The notes under the pieces: generated by a model
Databases searched by the model: none
The model's input: the letters and a program-made list of their open reading frames with translations, nothing else
Told to the model about the DNA's origin: nothing
Made by a program: the position numbers and the translations under genes
Origin: Anaerolineaceae bacterium UBA700
Lineage (GTDB): Bacteria > Chloroflexota > Anaerolineae > Anaerolineales > Anaerolineaceae
Direction of reading: 5' to 3'
Assembly (NCBI GenBank): GCA_002298885.1
Contig: DBMK01000222.1
Location: forward strand, 10,580-23,306
DNA length: 12,727 nucleotides
In this document: positions 6,116 through 12,705 of the stretch, in pieces
Layout: each line of letters opens with the position of its first letter
How positions within the stretch are numbered: the first letter of the stretch is position 1

Positions 6116-7105
6116 TTATAACGTGCAGTCGCCGGTGAGATGCGCCGGGCCGCCGGGCCCGGCCTGCAACACTTTCGAAACACCGGGAACCCCTTCGAGC
6201 CTGGATTTAACCTCGGCCGATGACTCAAGCGCGCAAATCACATGGACATTCGGTCCGGCGTCCAGGGTATAGCAGACAGGCAGGCCCTCTTTGCGCCAGC
6301 GAGTGACCAGCTTTATCACGGACAACGAGGCCGGCTGCCAATAGAACAAGGGCGGAGTCGAGGTCATCATCACGGCGTGCATCAGGTTGCTGTCGAGCTC
6401 AATCACCCCGGCAAGGGCGTCAAAATCGCAGGCCAGGATGGCGCGGCGGCAGGCGTCCAGTCGAGCGGGCGCGCCGGACAGGCGGGCGTCTTGCAGCGGG
6501 CTGGTCCATGCCAGCCGGTGGCCCTCGCTCGATCCGACCGGCTTCGGCTCGCTCTGAGCGATGGCGATCAAGTCCACCAGGGCCCAATGATCGGCGGGAG
6601 CGATGGAAAAAGCAAACGAGTCTGAGTCCGAGGCGCCTGCCTGCCATTCGACGAATCCCCCCGGGATGGAGCGGCAGGCCGAGCCGGAGCCGCGGCGCGC
6701 CAGGCGCGAAAGCCCGGGCTCATCCAGGTCCAACTCCACGGCGCGGCAGGCGGCTAACGCCAGGGCAGCGAAGGCCGAGGCCGAGGAGGCAACCCCGGCG
6801 CTTGTGGGAAAGTTGTTCTCGGTGGTGACTGTGGCGAAGATCTGCCTGCCGGCGGCCTGTCGCACCAGGTCTAGAAATGCAGTCATGCGCGCCAGGGCTC
6901 GGCCGTGAGATGGATTGCCGTTGAATGAAAGCGTATCCGCCTTCAAGCTGTTGTCGAAGGTGACGCAGGTCTGAGTAGTCAGGCCGGCCAGGTTCATCGA
7001 TATGGAGCCGGAGGCTGGCAGGCGCAGTTTATCGTCCCTGTTGCCCCAATACTTGATGAAGGCGATATTCGGGTGGGCAACGGCGGTTGCTGAAAGACGG
7101 GCCAA
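6116..7105 (-). CDS. mvaD: Diphosphomevalonate decarboxylase family (GHMP kinase superfamily); may act on mevalonate 5-phosphate
   Basis: A 329-aa cytosolic enzyme that performs ATP-dependent decarboxylation to give isopentenyl (di)phosphate in the mevalonate pathway. It shows HPNIAFIKYWGNRDDKL at 11-27, the GHMP ATP loop PTSAGVASSASAFAAL (100-115), GSGSACRSIPGG (139-150) with S142 and R145 matching the yeast catalytic pocket, SSEGH (192-196), and the catalytic Asp282 in LDAGPN. Length is normal. The start is TTG at 7105: an in-frame stop lies about ten codons upstream, and GAGGGAAAAGGA precedes it. Asn22 replaces the Lys of the usual KYWGK motif, which in characterised enzymes lies at the diphosphate site. 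Chloroflexi such as Roseiflexus are reported to have a monophosphate-specific decarboxylase paired with isopentenyl phosphate kinase, so the substrate is left open. It follows the ABC ATPase gene by 23 nt without an obvious promoter and may be cotranscribed. Confidence 0.9.
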   Translation of the reverse strand: MARLSATAVAHPNIAFIKYWGNRDDKLRLPASGSISMNLAGLTTQTCVTFDNSLKADTLSFNGNPSHGRALARMTAFLDLVRQAAGRQIFATVTTENNFPTSAGVASSASAFAALALAACRAVELDLDEPGLSRLARRGSGSACRSIPGGFVEWQAGASDSDSFAFSIAPADHWALVDLIAIAQSEPKPVGSSEGHRLAWTSPLQDARLSGAPARLDACRRAILACDFDALAGVIELDSNLMHAVMMTSTPPLFYWQPASLSVIKLVTRWRKEGLPVCYTLDAGPNVHVICALESSAEVKSRLEGVPGVSKVLQAGPGGPAHLTGDCTL

Positions 7106-7128
7106 ATTTCCTTTTCCCTCTTGGATAG

Positions 7129-8187
7129 TTACTCTTCAATCACTATCGGCGCTTCGCGCGGGAAGAACAGGTTCAGCCGGTCGCCAATGCGCGGCGGGAC
7201 CAGGTTGGGGTTGTTAAAAGTATCGAAGAAGAGGCGGTTTTCGCCGGTCTTGACCTGGATGCGTACGATGGAGCCCAGGAAGGTCACGTTGTCCACGGTA
7301 GCGGCGATGCGGTTGTGCTGCGGGTTCTCGGATTTCATGGAAATGATCTCCGGGCGGAGGGCGATCTTTACCTTTTCGTTGGCCGCATATTTAATGGGTT
7401 TGTCGGCATAAACTGGTTGGTCGTCGAGCGTAAACAGGCAGTTTTGCGGATCTTTGACGACTGCATTAATCAGGTTGAGCGTGCCGACGAACGAGGCAAC
7501 GAAAGGCGTCTCGGGGAAATTGTAGATTTTGAATGGAGAGCCGATCTGCTCGATGCGGCCGTTGTTCATAACGACCACCCGGTCTGAAAGCGACAGGGCT
7601 TCCTCCTGGTCGTGGGTGACGTAGATGGTGGTAATGCCTAGCTTTTGCTGGATGGCACGGATTTCGGTGCGCAGTTCAAGGCGGATCTTGGCATCCAGGG
7701 CTGAAAGCGGCTCGTCCAGAAGAAGCACCTGGGGCTGGATGGCCAGGGCGCGGGCCAGGGCCACGCGCTGCTGCTGGCCACCGGACATCTGGTAAGGATA
7801 ACGTTTTGCAAATGCCGGCATGTGGATCAGGTTGAGCATTTCTTCGACCCGCTGGTGGATTTCCTCCTTCGTTTTCTTGGCGACTTTCAAGCCAAAGCCG
7901 ATATTGTCGGCGACGGTCATGTTGGGAAAGAGAGCGTAGGATTGGAACACCATACCCACGTTCCGCTGGTTGGGCGGCCGGTTGGTGATGTCGACCCCGT
8001 TGACCAGGATCTGGCCTTTGGAAGGGGTTTCAAAGCCGGCGACCATGCGCAGGGTGGTGGTCTTTCCACAGCCGCTGGGGCCGAGAAAAGAGATAAACTC
8101 GCCCTTTTCGACCTCCAGATTGAAATTTTCGACGGCGGCGGTGCTGCCAAAGACTTTATTAATGTTGGAGAGGATCAAGAATGGCAT
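7129..8187 (-). CDS. ABC importer ATP-binding protein (PotA/FbpC type)
   Basis: A 352-aa cytoplasmic ATPase that powers the importer encoded upstream. Walker A is GPSGCGKTT (36-44), the Q-loop is at Q82, the signature MSGGQQQR at 134-141, Walker B LLLDEP at 155-160, the D-loop SALD at 162-165, and the switch His192 in VTHDQEEAL. The region after about 240 is a TOBE-type regulatory domain (ALRPEIISM near 276-284), as in the polyamine, ferric iron, thiamine and aminoethylphosphonate importers. The ATG at 8187 is 18 nt after the second permease gene, with only a weak Shine-Dalgarno (GAGAACC). The substrate cannot be set from the ATPase. Confidence 0.95.
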   Translation of the reverse strand: MPFLILSNINKVFGSTAAVENFNLEVEKGEFISFLGPSGCGKTTTLRMVAGFETPSKGQILVNGVDITNRPPNQRNVGMVFQSYALFPNMTVADNIGFGLKVAKKTKEEIHQRVEEMLNLIHMPAFAKRYPYQMSGGQQQRVALARALAIQPQVLLLDEPLSALDAKIRLELRTEIRAIQQKLGITTIYVTHDQEEALSLSDRVVVMNNGRIEQIGSPFKIYNFPETPFVASFVGTLNLINAVVKDPQNCLFTLDDQPVYADKPIKYAANEKVKIALRPEIISMKSENPQHNRIAATVDNVTFLGSIVRIQVKTGENRLFFDTFNNPNLVPPRIGDRLNLFFPREAPIVIEE

Positions 8188-8205
8188 AAGGTTCTCGCTG
8201 TTGGC

Positions 8206-8997
8206 TTAGCGTGCGTTGGTAAGGGAGCGGGTATCGCCGCGGGTGAATAATTGGATCAGGCCCATCATGGCCCAGGTGAGCAAGAAGGAAATGATCGCCA
8301 GGGAGGACGATTCGTAGGTCTTATTTTGGCCGATGAGGGAAATATACGGCCCAAAGGCATTGATTCCGACCAGGAAGCTGGCAATGGTGAATTCGCCCAT
8401 GACCGTAGCCAGGGTGAGGAAGGCCCCCGAAAGCAGCGCCACGCGCAAGTTGGGGAAGATCACTTTAAACATGATGGTGAACCAGCCCGCCCCCAGGGAT
8501 TGGGCAGCTTCGGTCAGGCTGCGCACGTCGATGGAGGAAAGGCCGTTATCGACGGCGCGGAACATGTAGGGCATTGCCAGCACAGTATAACCTGCAACCA
8601 GCAGGACATAAGTCCCAGCATTGGTATCAGTCAAATGGAAAGGGGGGCCGGCGAAGACGCGAATGAGCCCGAAGACCAGCACAATGGCGGGAATGACGAA
8701 GGGCATCATCGAGACAAACTCAATCACCACTCTCAATTGGGGCAGGCGGATACGGATCCAATAAGCGGTCGGCACGACCAATACCAGGCTGACCAGGATG
8801 GTCAGAATCCCCATTTCAACTGAGAAGAGGAATGTTTTCAAGAACAACGGGTCGTTGAAGACGTTGGCGTAGGAGGCAAAGGTGTACTGGCCTTTCAATT
8901 CGCGCATCGAAAAATCGAAGGTGGCGATGAGCGGAACGACAAAATACAGGACACCGATGACGATCCAAAACCAGGCCCAAATGCGATTCTTTTTCAT
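8206..8997 (-). CDS. ABC importer inner-membrane permease, PotC type
   Basis: A 263-aa protein with about six hydrophobic helices and the cytoplasmic coupling loop EAAQSLGAGWFTIMFKVIFPN, the EAA motif that docks on the ATPase. The start is set at the ATG at 8997. It overlaps the TGA of the preceding permease gene as ATGA and has AAAGGTGG 8 nt upstream; a GTG 12 nt earlier lies within that Shine-Dalgarno region and is less likely. The size and helix layout match the second permease of polyamine/iron-type systems. The 4-nt overlap suggests translational coupling and a one-to-one ratio with its partner. Confidence 0.92.
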   Translation of the reverse strand: MKKNRIWAWFWIVIGVLYFVVPLIATFDFSMRELKGQYTFASYANVFNDPLFLKTFLFSVEMGILTILVSLVLVVPTAYWIRIRLPQLRVVIEFVSMMPFVIPAIVLVFGLIRVFAGPPFHLTDTNAGTYVLLVAGYTVLAMPYMFRAVDNGLSSIDVRSLTEAAQSLGAGWFTIMFKVIFPNLRVALLSGAFLTLATVMGEFTIASFLVGINAFGPYISLIGQNKTYESSSLAIISFLLTWAMMGLIQLFTRGDTRSLTNAR

Positions 8998-9908
8998 ATG
9001 CGCAGCCACCTTTCACTCCGGCGGCGGAGCGCATAATAGATTGCCATGGAAATGCCCATGATGATCACCATGCCAAAGGCCAGGGCATAGCCCAGGCCTA
9101 CGTTGTGCAGCACGTCGCCCTTGATCTGCGAGCCGATCACAATGGTGACCAGGTTGATGAAGCCGCCGGTGAGCGAATAGGCGGTGGCATAGGCGCCAAA
9201 TGCGTTGCCGAAGAGCAAGATGGTGGTGGCCAACAGGGATGGCATCAGAATCGGCAGGGCAATCTGCGTCCAATATTGAAAATTGTTAGCGCCGAGGTTC
9301 TCGCTGGCCTCGCGCCATTCTTTACGCAGCCCATCCAGGGCTGGTGTGATGACCAGGATCATGAGCGGGAACTGGAAGAAAATATAGGTGAGCGTTAGCC
9401 CCAGGAATGAATACAGGCTGAAGCCGGTGCTGTAGAGGTCGAAGCCAAAAATTGACTTCAGGATTACAGTGACCAGGCCGGTGCGCCCGAGGGTGGCGAT
9501 AAATGCAAATGCCAGCGGCACGCCGGCGAAATTGGAGGCCACCCCCGAGAACGTGGTCAGCGCTGTGCGCACCCAGCGCGGCAAGCCGCCGATCGTGACC
9601 GCATAGGCCAGGAAGAACCCCAGGATCCCGCCGCCGACGGCAGTAGCTGCACTGATGCGGATGCTGATCCAATATGCGGAGACGATTGAAGGGTCGGAGA
9701 GGTCGATGAGGTTCTTGAGGGTGAAATTCCCATCGGCGTCCTGGAAGCTCCCGATGAACAGAGAAAGGGAAGGAAGCACGATGAATAACAAAGTGAAGAG
9801 AAAGAATGGCAGGACACCCAGCCAGTTCTTCCAATTTGATAATGCGGGACGCACTTTTGGTGCGTCCCGCTTTTCGGTGTTTTCGATTGAATTGATATTA
9901 TTTGACAT
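8994..9908 (-). CDS. ABC importer inner-membrane permease, PotB type
   Basis: A 304-aa protein with a polar N-terminus of about 28 residues and then about six membrane helices, the first starting at WLGVLPFFLFTLLFIVLP. The EAA loop is REASENLGANNFQYWTQIALP, followed by the usual PxLMPSL. The ATG at 9908 lies inside the end of the binding-protein gene (11-nt overlap) and has no recognisable Shine-Dalgarno sequence, so it probably depends on ribosomes arriving from upstream. A perfect 11-bp hairpin in codons about 13-22 encodes the residues just before the first helix. No alternative start lies in frame between the hairpin and the first helix, so translation has to pass through it. Confidence 0.9.
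   Translation of the reverse strand: MSNNINSIENTEKRDAPKVRPALSNWKNWLGVLPFFLFTLLFIVLPSLSLFIGSFQDADGNFTLKNLIDLSDPSIVSAYWISIRISAATAVGGGILGFFLAYAVTIGGLPRWVRTALTTFSGVASNFAGVPLAFAFIATLGRTGLVTVILKSIFGFDLYSTGFSLYSFLGLTLTYIFFQFPLMILVITPALDGLRKEWREASENLGANNFQYWTQIALPILMPSLLATTILLFGNAFGAYATAYSLTGGFINLVTIVIGSQIKGDVLHNVGLGYALAFGMVIIMGISMAIYYALRRRSERWLRI
9844..9870 (-). promoter_or_regulatory. Perfect 11-bp hairpin inside the 5' end of the permease gene, just after the binding-protein gene
   Basis: GCGGGACGCAC at 9844-9854 and GTGCGTCCCGC at 9860-9870 are exact inverse complements around a 5-nt loop. The stem is GC-rich and lies 27 nt beyond the stop codon of the binding-protein gene. No U-tract follows on the minus strand, so it is probably not a full terminator. 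Stem-loops between a binding-protein gene and its permease genes are known to stabilise the upstream mRNA segment (as in malE-malF), which fits the need for excess binding protein. Confidence 0.6.
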
Positions 9909-11022
9909 CGGCGCCGACGACGGTCATCCAATTATCGGTGATGGTCTTGTAAGCCTTAGTAAGCTGGTCCAGAGTGGGGAAGACGGCCTTGGCGTACAGG
10001 TCGGCGGAGGGCAGCTTGGCAGCCACGTCGGCGGGAACGACGCCGCGCTTGGTCATGTCATTGTAGCGGATGGGGTGGCAGTATCCCTTTAGCCAGACGA
10101 TCTGGCCTTCGTCCGAATACAGGTATTCCATCCATAACTTGGCGGCGTTCGGGTGGGGGGCGTAGGCGCTGATGGCCTGGATGTAAACGCCGGCGACCAC
10201 ACCGCTCGGCGGAATGACGACCGAGATGTTGGGGTTGCCCTTCAGGCTATCCCGGTCGGCCAGGGCATTGTAGTCCCAGCGGGTGATGATGGGGGTCTCG
10301 CCCTTGGCAACCGTGGCCTGCTTGGCGATAACGGGGACGAAATTGCCGGCATCGTTGACCTTCTTGAAGAAATCCAACCCGGGTTGGACGTTATCCAGCG
10401 AACCGCCGTTGGCGAGGGCGGCAGCGATAACGCTGTTCTGGGCCTGGGTGGATACACGCGGATCGCCGGAAAGGGCTACCTGGCCCTTGTAGGCGGGATT
10501 GGTCAGATCGGCCCAATCCTTGGGCGGATTCTTGACGACGTCACTGTTGATTTCGAGGGCAAGCACGCCGTAGTAATCGCCGTACCAGTTCCCGGCGGGG
10601 TCTTTTGCGGAATCGGGGATCGAATCCCAGGTGGCGACTTTATAGGGCTGTACCAATTTATCTGAGATCAATTGCGGACCAAAACTGTAACCTACGTCGA
10701 TCACGTCCGGAGCGTTGGGGCCTTTATTATCCTTGTTGGCTTTGATGGCCTCAACTTCATCGCCGGATCCGGCATCCGGGTTCAGCTCATTGATCTTAAT
10801 GCCGTATTTTGCAGTGAAGGCGGTAAGGGCTTCGCCGTAGTTGCACCAGTCATGAGGCAGGGCGATGACGGTTAACTGGCCTTCAGCTTTGGCGGCGCTG
10901 ATCAAAGCATCCATTCCAGTTCCACCGGTGGCTGGGGCCTGGGTTGCAGCCGGCGCGCAGGCTGCAAGGACCATACTAAAGATGACTAAAATCGAAAACA
11001 GGAACAAATAGCTTCGTTTCAT
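9898..11022 (-). CDS. ABC importer substrate-binding lipoprotein (polyamine/iron/phosphonate-type solute-binding fold)
   Basis: A 374-aa lipoprotein whose signal peptide ends in the lipobox LAAC, with the lipidated Cys22, followed by a short Ala/Thr/Pro linker. The mature part begins MDALISAAKAEGQLTVIAL and has the two-lobe periplasmic-binding pattern of the SBP_bac_6/8 families: a WGDY-like segment (NWYGDYYGVLALEINSD), PKDWADLTNPAYKGQVAL, and a late SAYAPHPNAAKLWMEYLYSDEGQ. These are shared by Fe(III), polyamine, thiamine and 2-aminoethylphosphonate binders, so the ligand is undetermined. The conserved pair of adjacent Tyr typical of some iron binders is not clear. The ATG at 11022 has a strong AGGAGGAG about 7 nt upstream. 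It is the first gene of the importer operon and its stop overlaps the permease start. Confidence 0.92.
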   Translation of the reverse strand: MKRSYLFLFSILVIFSMVLAACAPAATQAPATGGTGMDALISAAKAEGQLTVIALPHDWCNYGEALTAFTAKYGIKINELNPDAGSGDEVEAIKANKDNKGPNAPDVIDVGYSFGPQLISDKLVQPYKVATWDSIPDSAKDPAGNWYGDYYGVLALEINSDVVKNPPKDWADLTNPAYKGQVALSGDPRVSTQAQNSVIAAALANGGSLDNVQPGLDFFKKVNDAGNFVPVIAKQATVAKGETPIITRWDYNALADRDSLKGNPNISVVIPPSGVVAGVYIQAISAYAPHPNAAKLWMEYLYSDEGQIVWLKGYCHPIRYNDMTKRGVVPADVAAKLPSADLYAKAVFPTLDQLTKAYKTITDNWMTVVGADVK

Positions 11023-11037
11023 TTATTATCTCCTCCT

Positions 11038-11092
11038 ACGACTTATGAGAAACTTACTGGCTGTGTTGGAAGTTCATTGAACGAGAAGTCGT
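11038..11092 (-). promoter_or_regulatory. 5' leader stem-loop abutting the binding-protein Shine-Dalgarno
   Basis: On the minus strand ACGACTT (11092 to 11086) pairs with AAGTCGT (11044 to 11038), and inside it AACTT (11074 to 11070) pairs with AAGTT (11055 to 11051). The two stems are separated by an unequal internal loop, and the apical loop is 14 nt. The 3' strand of the outer stem runs directly into AGGAGGAG, so folding could influence ribosome access or protect the leader. No known riboswitch class is recognised. Confidence 0.35.
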
Positions 11093-11176
11093 GCTGTGTT
11101 CTTTTCATCGGGAAGAGCGTCTAGAACAATATACTTATAAGGTCACCTCCTTTCGGGATCGTTAAAATGCTAATAA

Positions 11177-11204
11177 CAATCTTATATCAAAATAGATAAG
11201 ATTG
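11177..11204. promoter_or_regulatory. Palindromic operator-like dyad in the ABC operon promoter
   Basis: CAATCTTAT at 11177-11185 and ATAAGATTG at 11196-11204 are perfect inverse complements 10 nt apart. A second perfect palindrome, GATTGCAATC, overlaps at 11200-11209. Both lie just downstream of TTGACA at 11216-11221 (minus strand), where a repressor would block the -10 region. The half-site spacing of about two helical turns suits a dimeric regulator. It does not match the Fur or DtxR consensus. Confidence 0.45.
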
Positions 11205-11257
11205 CAATCAAAGTATGTCAACAACAGGTTATGAAACCAATAAGGGTACTTTAAAGT

Positions 11258-12517
11258 TTATGGATGGGCGAAGTCGACGGTGTAGTAGCCACCGTAGGTG
11301 CTCTTATCGTAAAAGGCGTAGCCGATGCCGATCTCAGTTACTTTTTTGCTTAGGATGTTGTCGCGATGAATCTGGCTGTTCATCCACCAGGTGAAGGCGC
11401 CCTGCGGATCGCCCCCAAATGCCGGGTTGCCGACGTAGATGTTTTCACTGGCGTAGGCATATTTATAACCCTGGGCTTTGACGCGGGTATACCAGGTTGA
11501 ACCGTCGGAGCCGGTGTGGTCGACAAAATCGTTGCAGGCCATATCCTTGCTGTGGGCCTGGGCGGCCGCCGATAATTTCGGATTCAATGTGAGAGCCGGA
11601 AGATTGTTATCTGCCCTGGCGCCATTGATCAGCGACAGCACCTGGCTGATGTAGGACGCATCCGTATCCCCGTTGCAGGTGGCAGAAGATGGATTGGGTG
11701 TGGTGGTGGGGCCAACGATGACGTAACTCACCACGATTTTCGCCCAAATGTAATCGATCCCGCCGCTGTTGACGCCGAAGCGCGTCCCATCCGGTCGCTG
11801 GAACTGCCAATCGCTGACGTAGGTGCCGCCGTTTGCCGGCGCGGTCATGTTCACCGAGATGTTGAAGAGATCGCCGGGATTGGCGTTTGGCAGGGGCACG
11901 CTTTTAGGCCCATTCAGGATATCCCCGGCGGCAAAGACCAGGGAATAAGTCGGACCCCAGCCGCAGGTTCCGGCGTTCTTGATCTGCCATGTCTTGACAA
12001 AAGTATCGCCCTGACGGAAGGAGGTGTTATCCGGAATGGTCACATCGGCATAAAATGCGGCTTTATCCTCGCATCCGCCCTGGGCAGCCTGGGTTGTGGC
12101 CGGAGTGGCGCTCGGCGTGGCAGGCGTACCAGTTGCAGTAGCTGAAGGCGCCGCGGTTTCGACAGCCTGGGTGGCAGTTGGATTAGCCTGGGGGGCTGCC
12201 TGGGTCACCGTTGGGGAAGCCGGAATTGTGGAATTGGCAGTGGGTGTGGAATTCGCCGGCAGTTGAGTGGGAGCCGGCGTGTTGGATGGGGGAAGAGGTG
12301 TAGGCGGAACAATAGACGGTTCCGGCGTAGGTGATGAACCGGTAATGGGCACTTGAACCGTTTCAAGCGAAGGCACGGCAGAGATTGTTTGCCCGGGAGA
12401 GATGGTGGAGGCAGGCGACGCCGGGGTGGGTGAAGTCGTTTGGGACCCAAAAAGGCTGCAGCCGGCGATGAAAAATAAGAAGAATATCCACAGGACCCAA
12501 CTTTTTTTTATTTTCAC
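11258..12517 (-). CDS. Lipoprotein with Thr/Pro-rich linker, NBR1-type Ig (four-tryptophan) domain and CAP/SCP domain
   Basis: The protein is 419 aa from the GTG at 12517. That start has GGGGTGG a few bases upstream and begins VKIKKSW; a GTG three codons earlier is possible but overlaps the ribosome site. The signal peptide ends in the lipobox IAGC (Cys20). Residues about 25-145 are a Ser/Thr/Pro/Ala-rich low-complexity stalk. Residues about 150-265 match the NBR1 central FW domain, with conserved Trp177 (KTWQIKNAGTC), Trp187 (GWGPTY), Trp237 (SDWQFQRPDG) and Trp258. Residues about 285-419 are a CAP domain: SLINGARADNNLPAL, His322 and His334 (DHTG), Glu358 in ASENIYVG, and His384 in SQIHRDNIL. 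It is anchored outside the membrane. Possible roles are surface adhesion, cell-wall association or lipid/metal binding; bacterial CAP proteins have no single known reaction. Confidence 0.88.
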   Translation of the reverse strand: MKIKKSWVLWIFFLFFIAGCSLFGSQTTSPTPASPASTISPGQTISAVPSLETVQVPITGSSPTPEPSIVPPTPLPPSNTPAPTQLPANSTPTANSTIPASPTVTQAAPQANPTATQAVETAAPSATATGTPATPSATPATTQAAQGGCEDKAAFYADVTIPDNTSFRQGDTFVKTWQIKNAGTCGWGPTYSLVFAAGDILNGPKSVPLPNANPGDLFNISVNMTAPANGGTYVSDWQFQRPDGTRFGVNSGGIDYIWAKIVVSYVIVGPTTTPNPSSATCNGDTDASYISQVLSLINGARADNNLPALTLNPKLSAAAQAHSKDMACNDFVDHTGSDGSTWYTRVKAQGYKYAYASENIYVGNPAFGGDPQGAFTWWMNSQIHRDNILSKKVTEIGIGYAFYDKSTYGGYYTVDFAHP

Positions 12518-12570
12518 TGAAACCACCCCGACGGGCTGTCTGTAATTAAGGATTGATTAAATGCAGACAT

Positions 12571-12599
12571 ATTATACATAATTTGTCAAGTATAGGCAA
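12571..12599 (-). promoter_or_regulatory. Sigma70-type promoter of the CAP-domain lipoprotein gene
   Basis: On the minus strand TTGCCT (12599 to 12594) lies 17 nt from a perfect TATAAT (12576 to 12571). The expected start near 12564 gives a leader of about 46 nt before the GTG at 12517. A TTGACA string also occurs in the spacer but only 7 nt from the -10, too close to be its -35. Confidence 0.6.
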
Positions 12600-12650
12600 A
12601 TGAAAAAGCAATGAATTGAAGGAAGTGCGGCAAATGCAAATTAACGAATC

Positions 12651-12705
12651 GTAGTGACGACTTTAGTCGTTGCTTGCCTGTCAGAGCGACTAAAGTCGCC
12701 ACTAC
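12651..12705. repeat. 19-bp inverted repeat, probable dispersed palindromic element
   Basis: The arms GTAGTGACGACTTTAGTCG (12651-12669) and CGACTAAAGTCGCCACTAC (12687-12705) are inverse complements except for one position, with a 17-nt loop. Each arm contains the palindrome CGACTTTAGTCG or CGACTAAAGTCG, so the arms could also fold alone. A small hairpin, AATGG-N7-CCATT, follows at 12706-12722. There is no coding potential. From memory, near-identical GACTAAAGTC-cored repeats recur in intergenic regions of some environmental bacteria, consistent with a REP- or MITE-like element. Confidence 0.6.

Larger units (their letters stand above)
11023..11257 (-). promoter_or_regulatory. 235-nt leader and control region of the ABC importer operon
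   Basis: Reading on the minus strand, the region has TTGACA (11221 to 11216) and a 9-bp dyad (11177-11204). Next come an orphan AAAGGAGGTGA motif (about 11155 to 11145), a possible 21-codon leader frame from the ATG at 11108 to the TAA at 11043, and a stem-loop (11038-11092) ending against AGGAGGAG. The -35 is perfect but the -10 is unclear: TATCTA is 17 nt downstream and TATAAG 29 nt downstream. No terminator for the upstream CAP-protein gene is visible. Confidence 0.45.

Noticed and set aside
8251..8823. + strand open frame (190 codons) opposite the second permease
   Set aside because: Composition rich in Gly, Asp, His and Gln is typical of the complement of a membrane-protein gene; there is no start signal.
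12583..12588. TTGACA (minus strand) as -35 of the CAP-gene promoter
   Set aside because: It is only 7 nt from the TATAAT box; TTGCCT at 17 nt fits the geometry.
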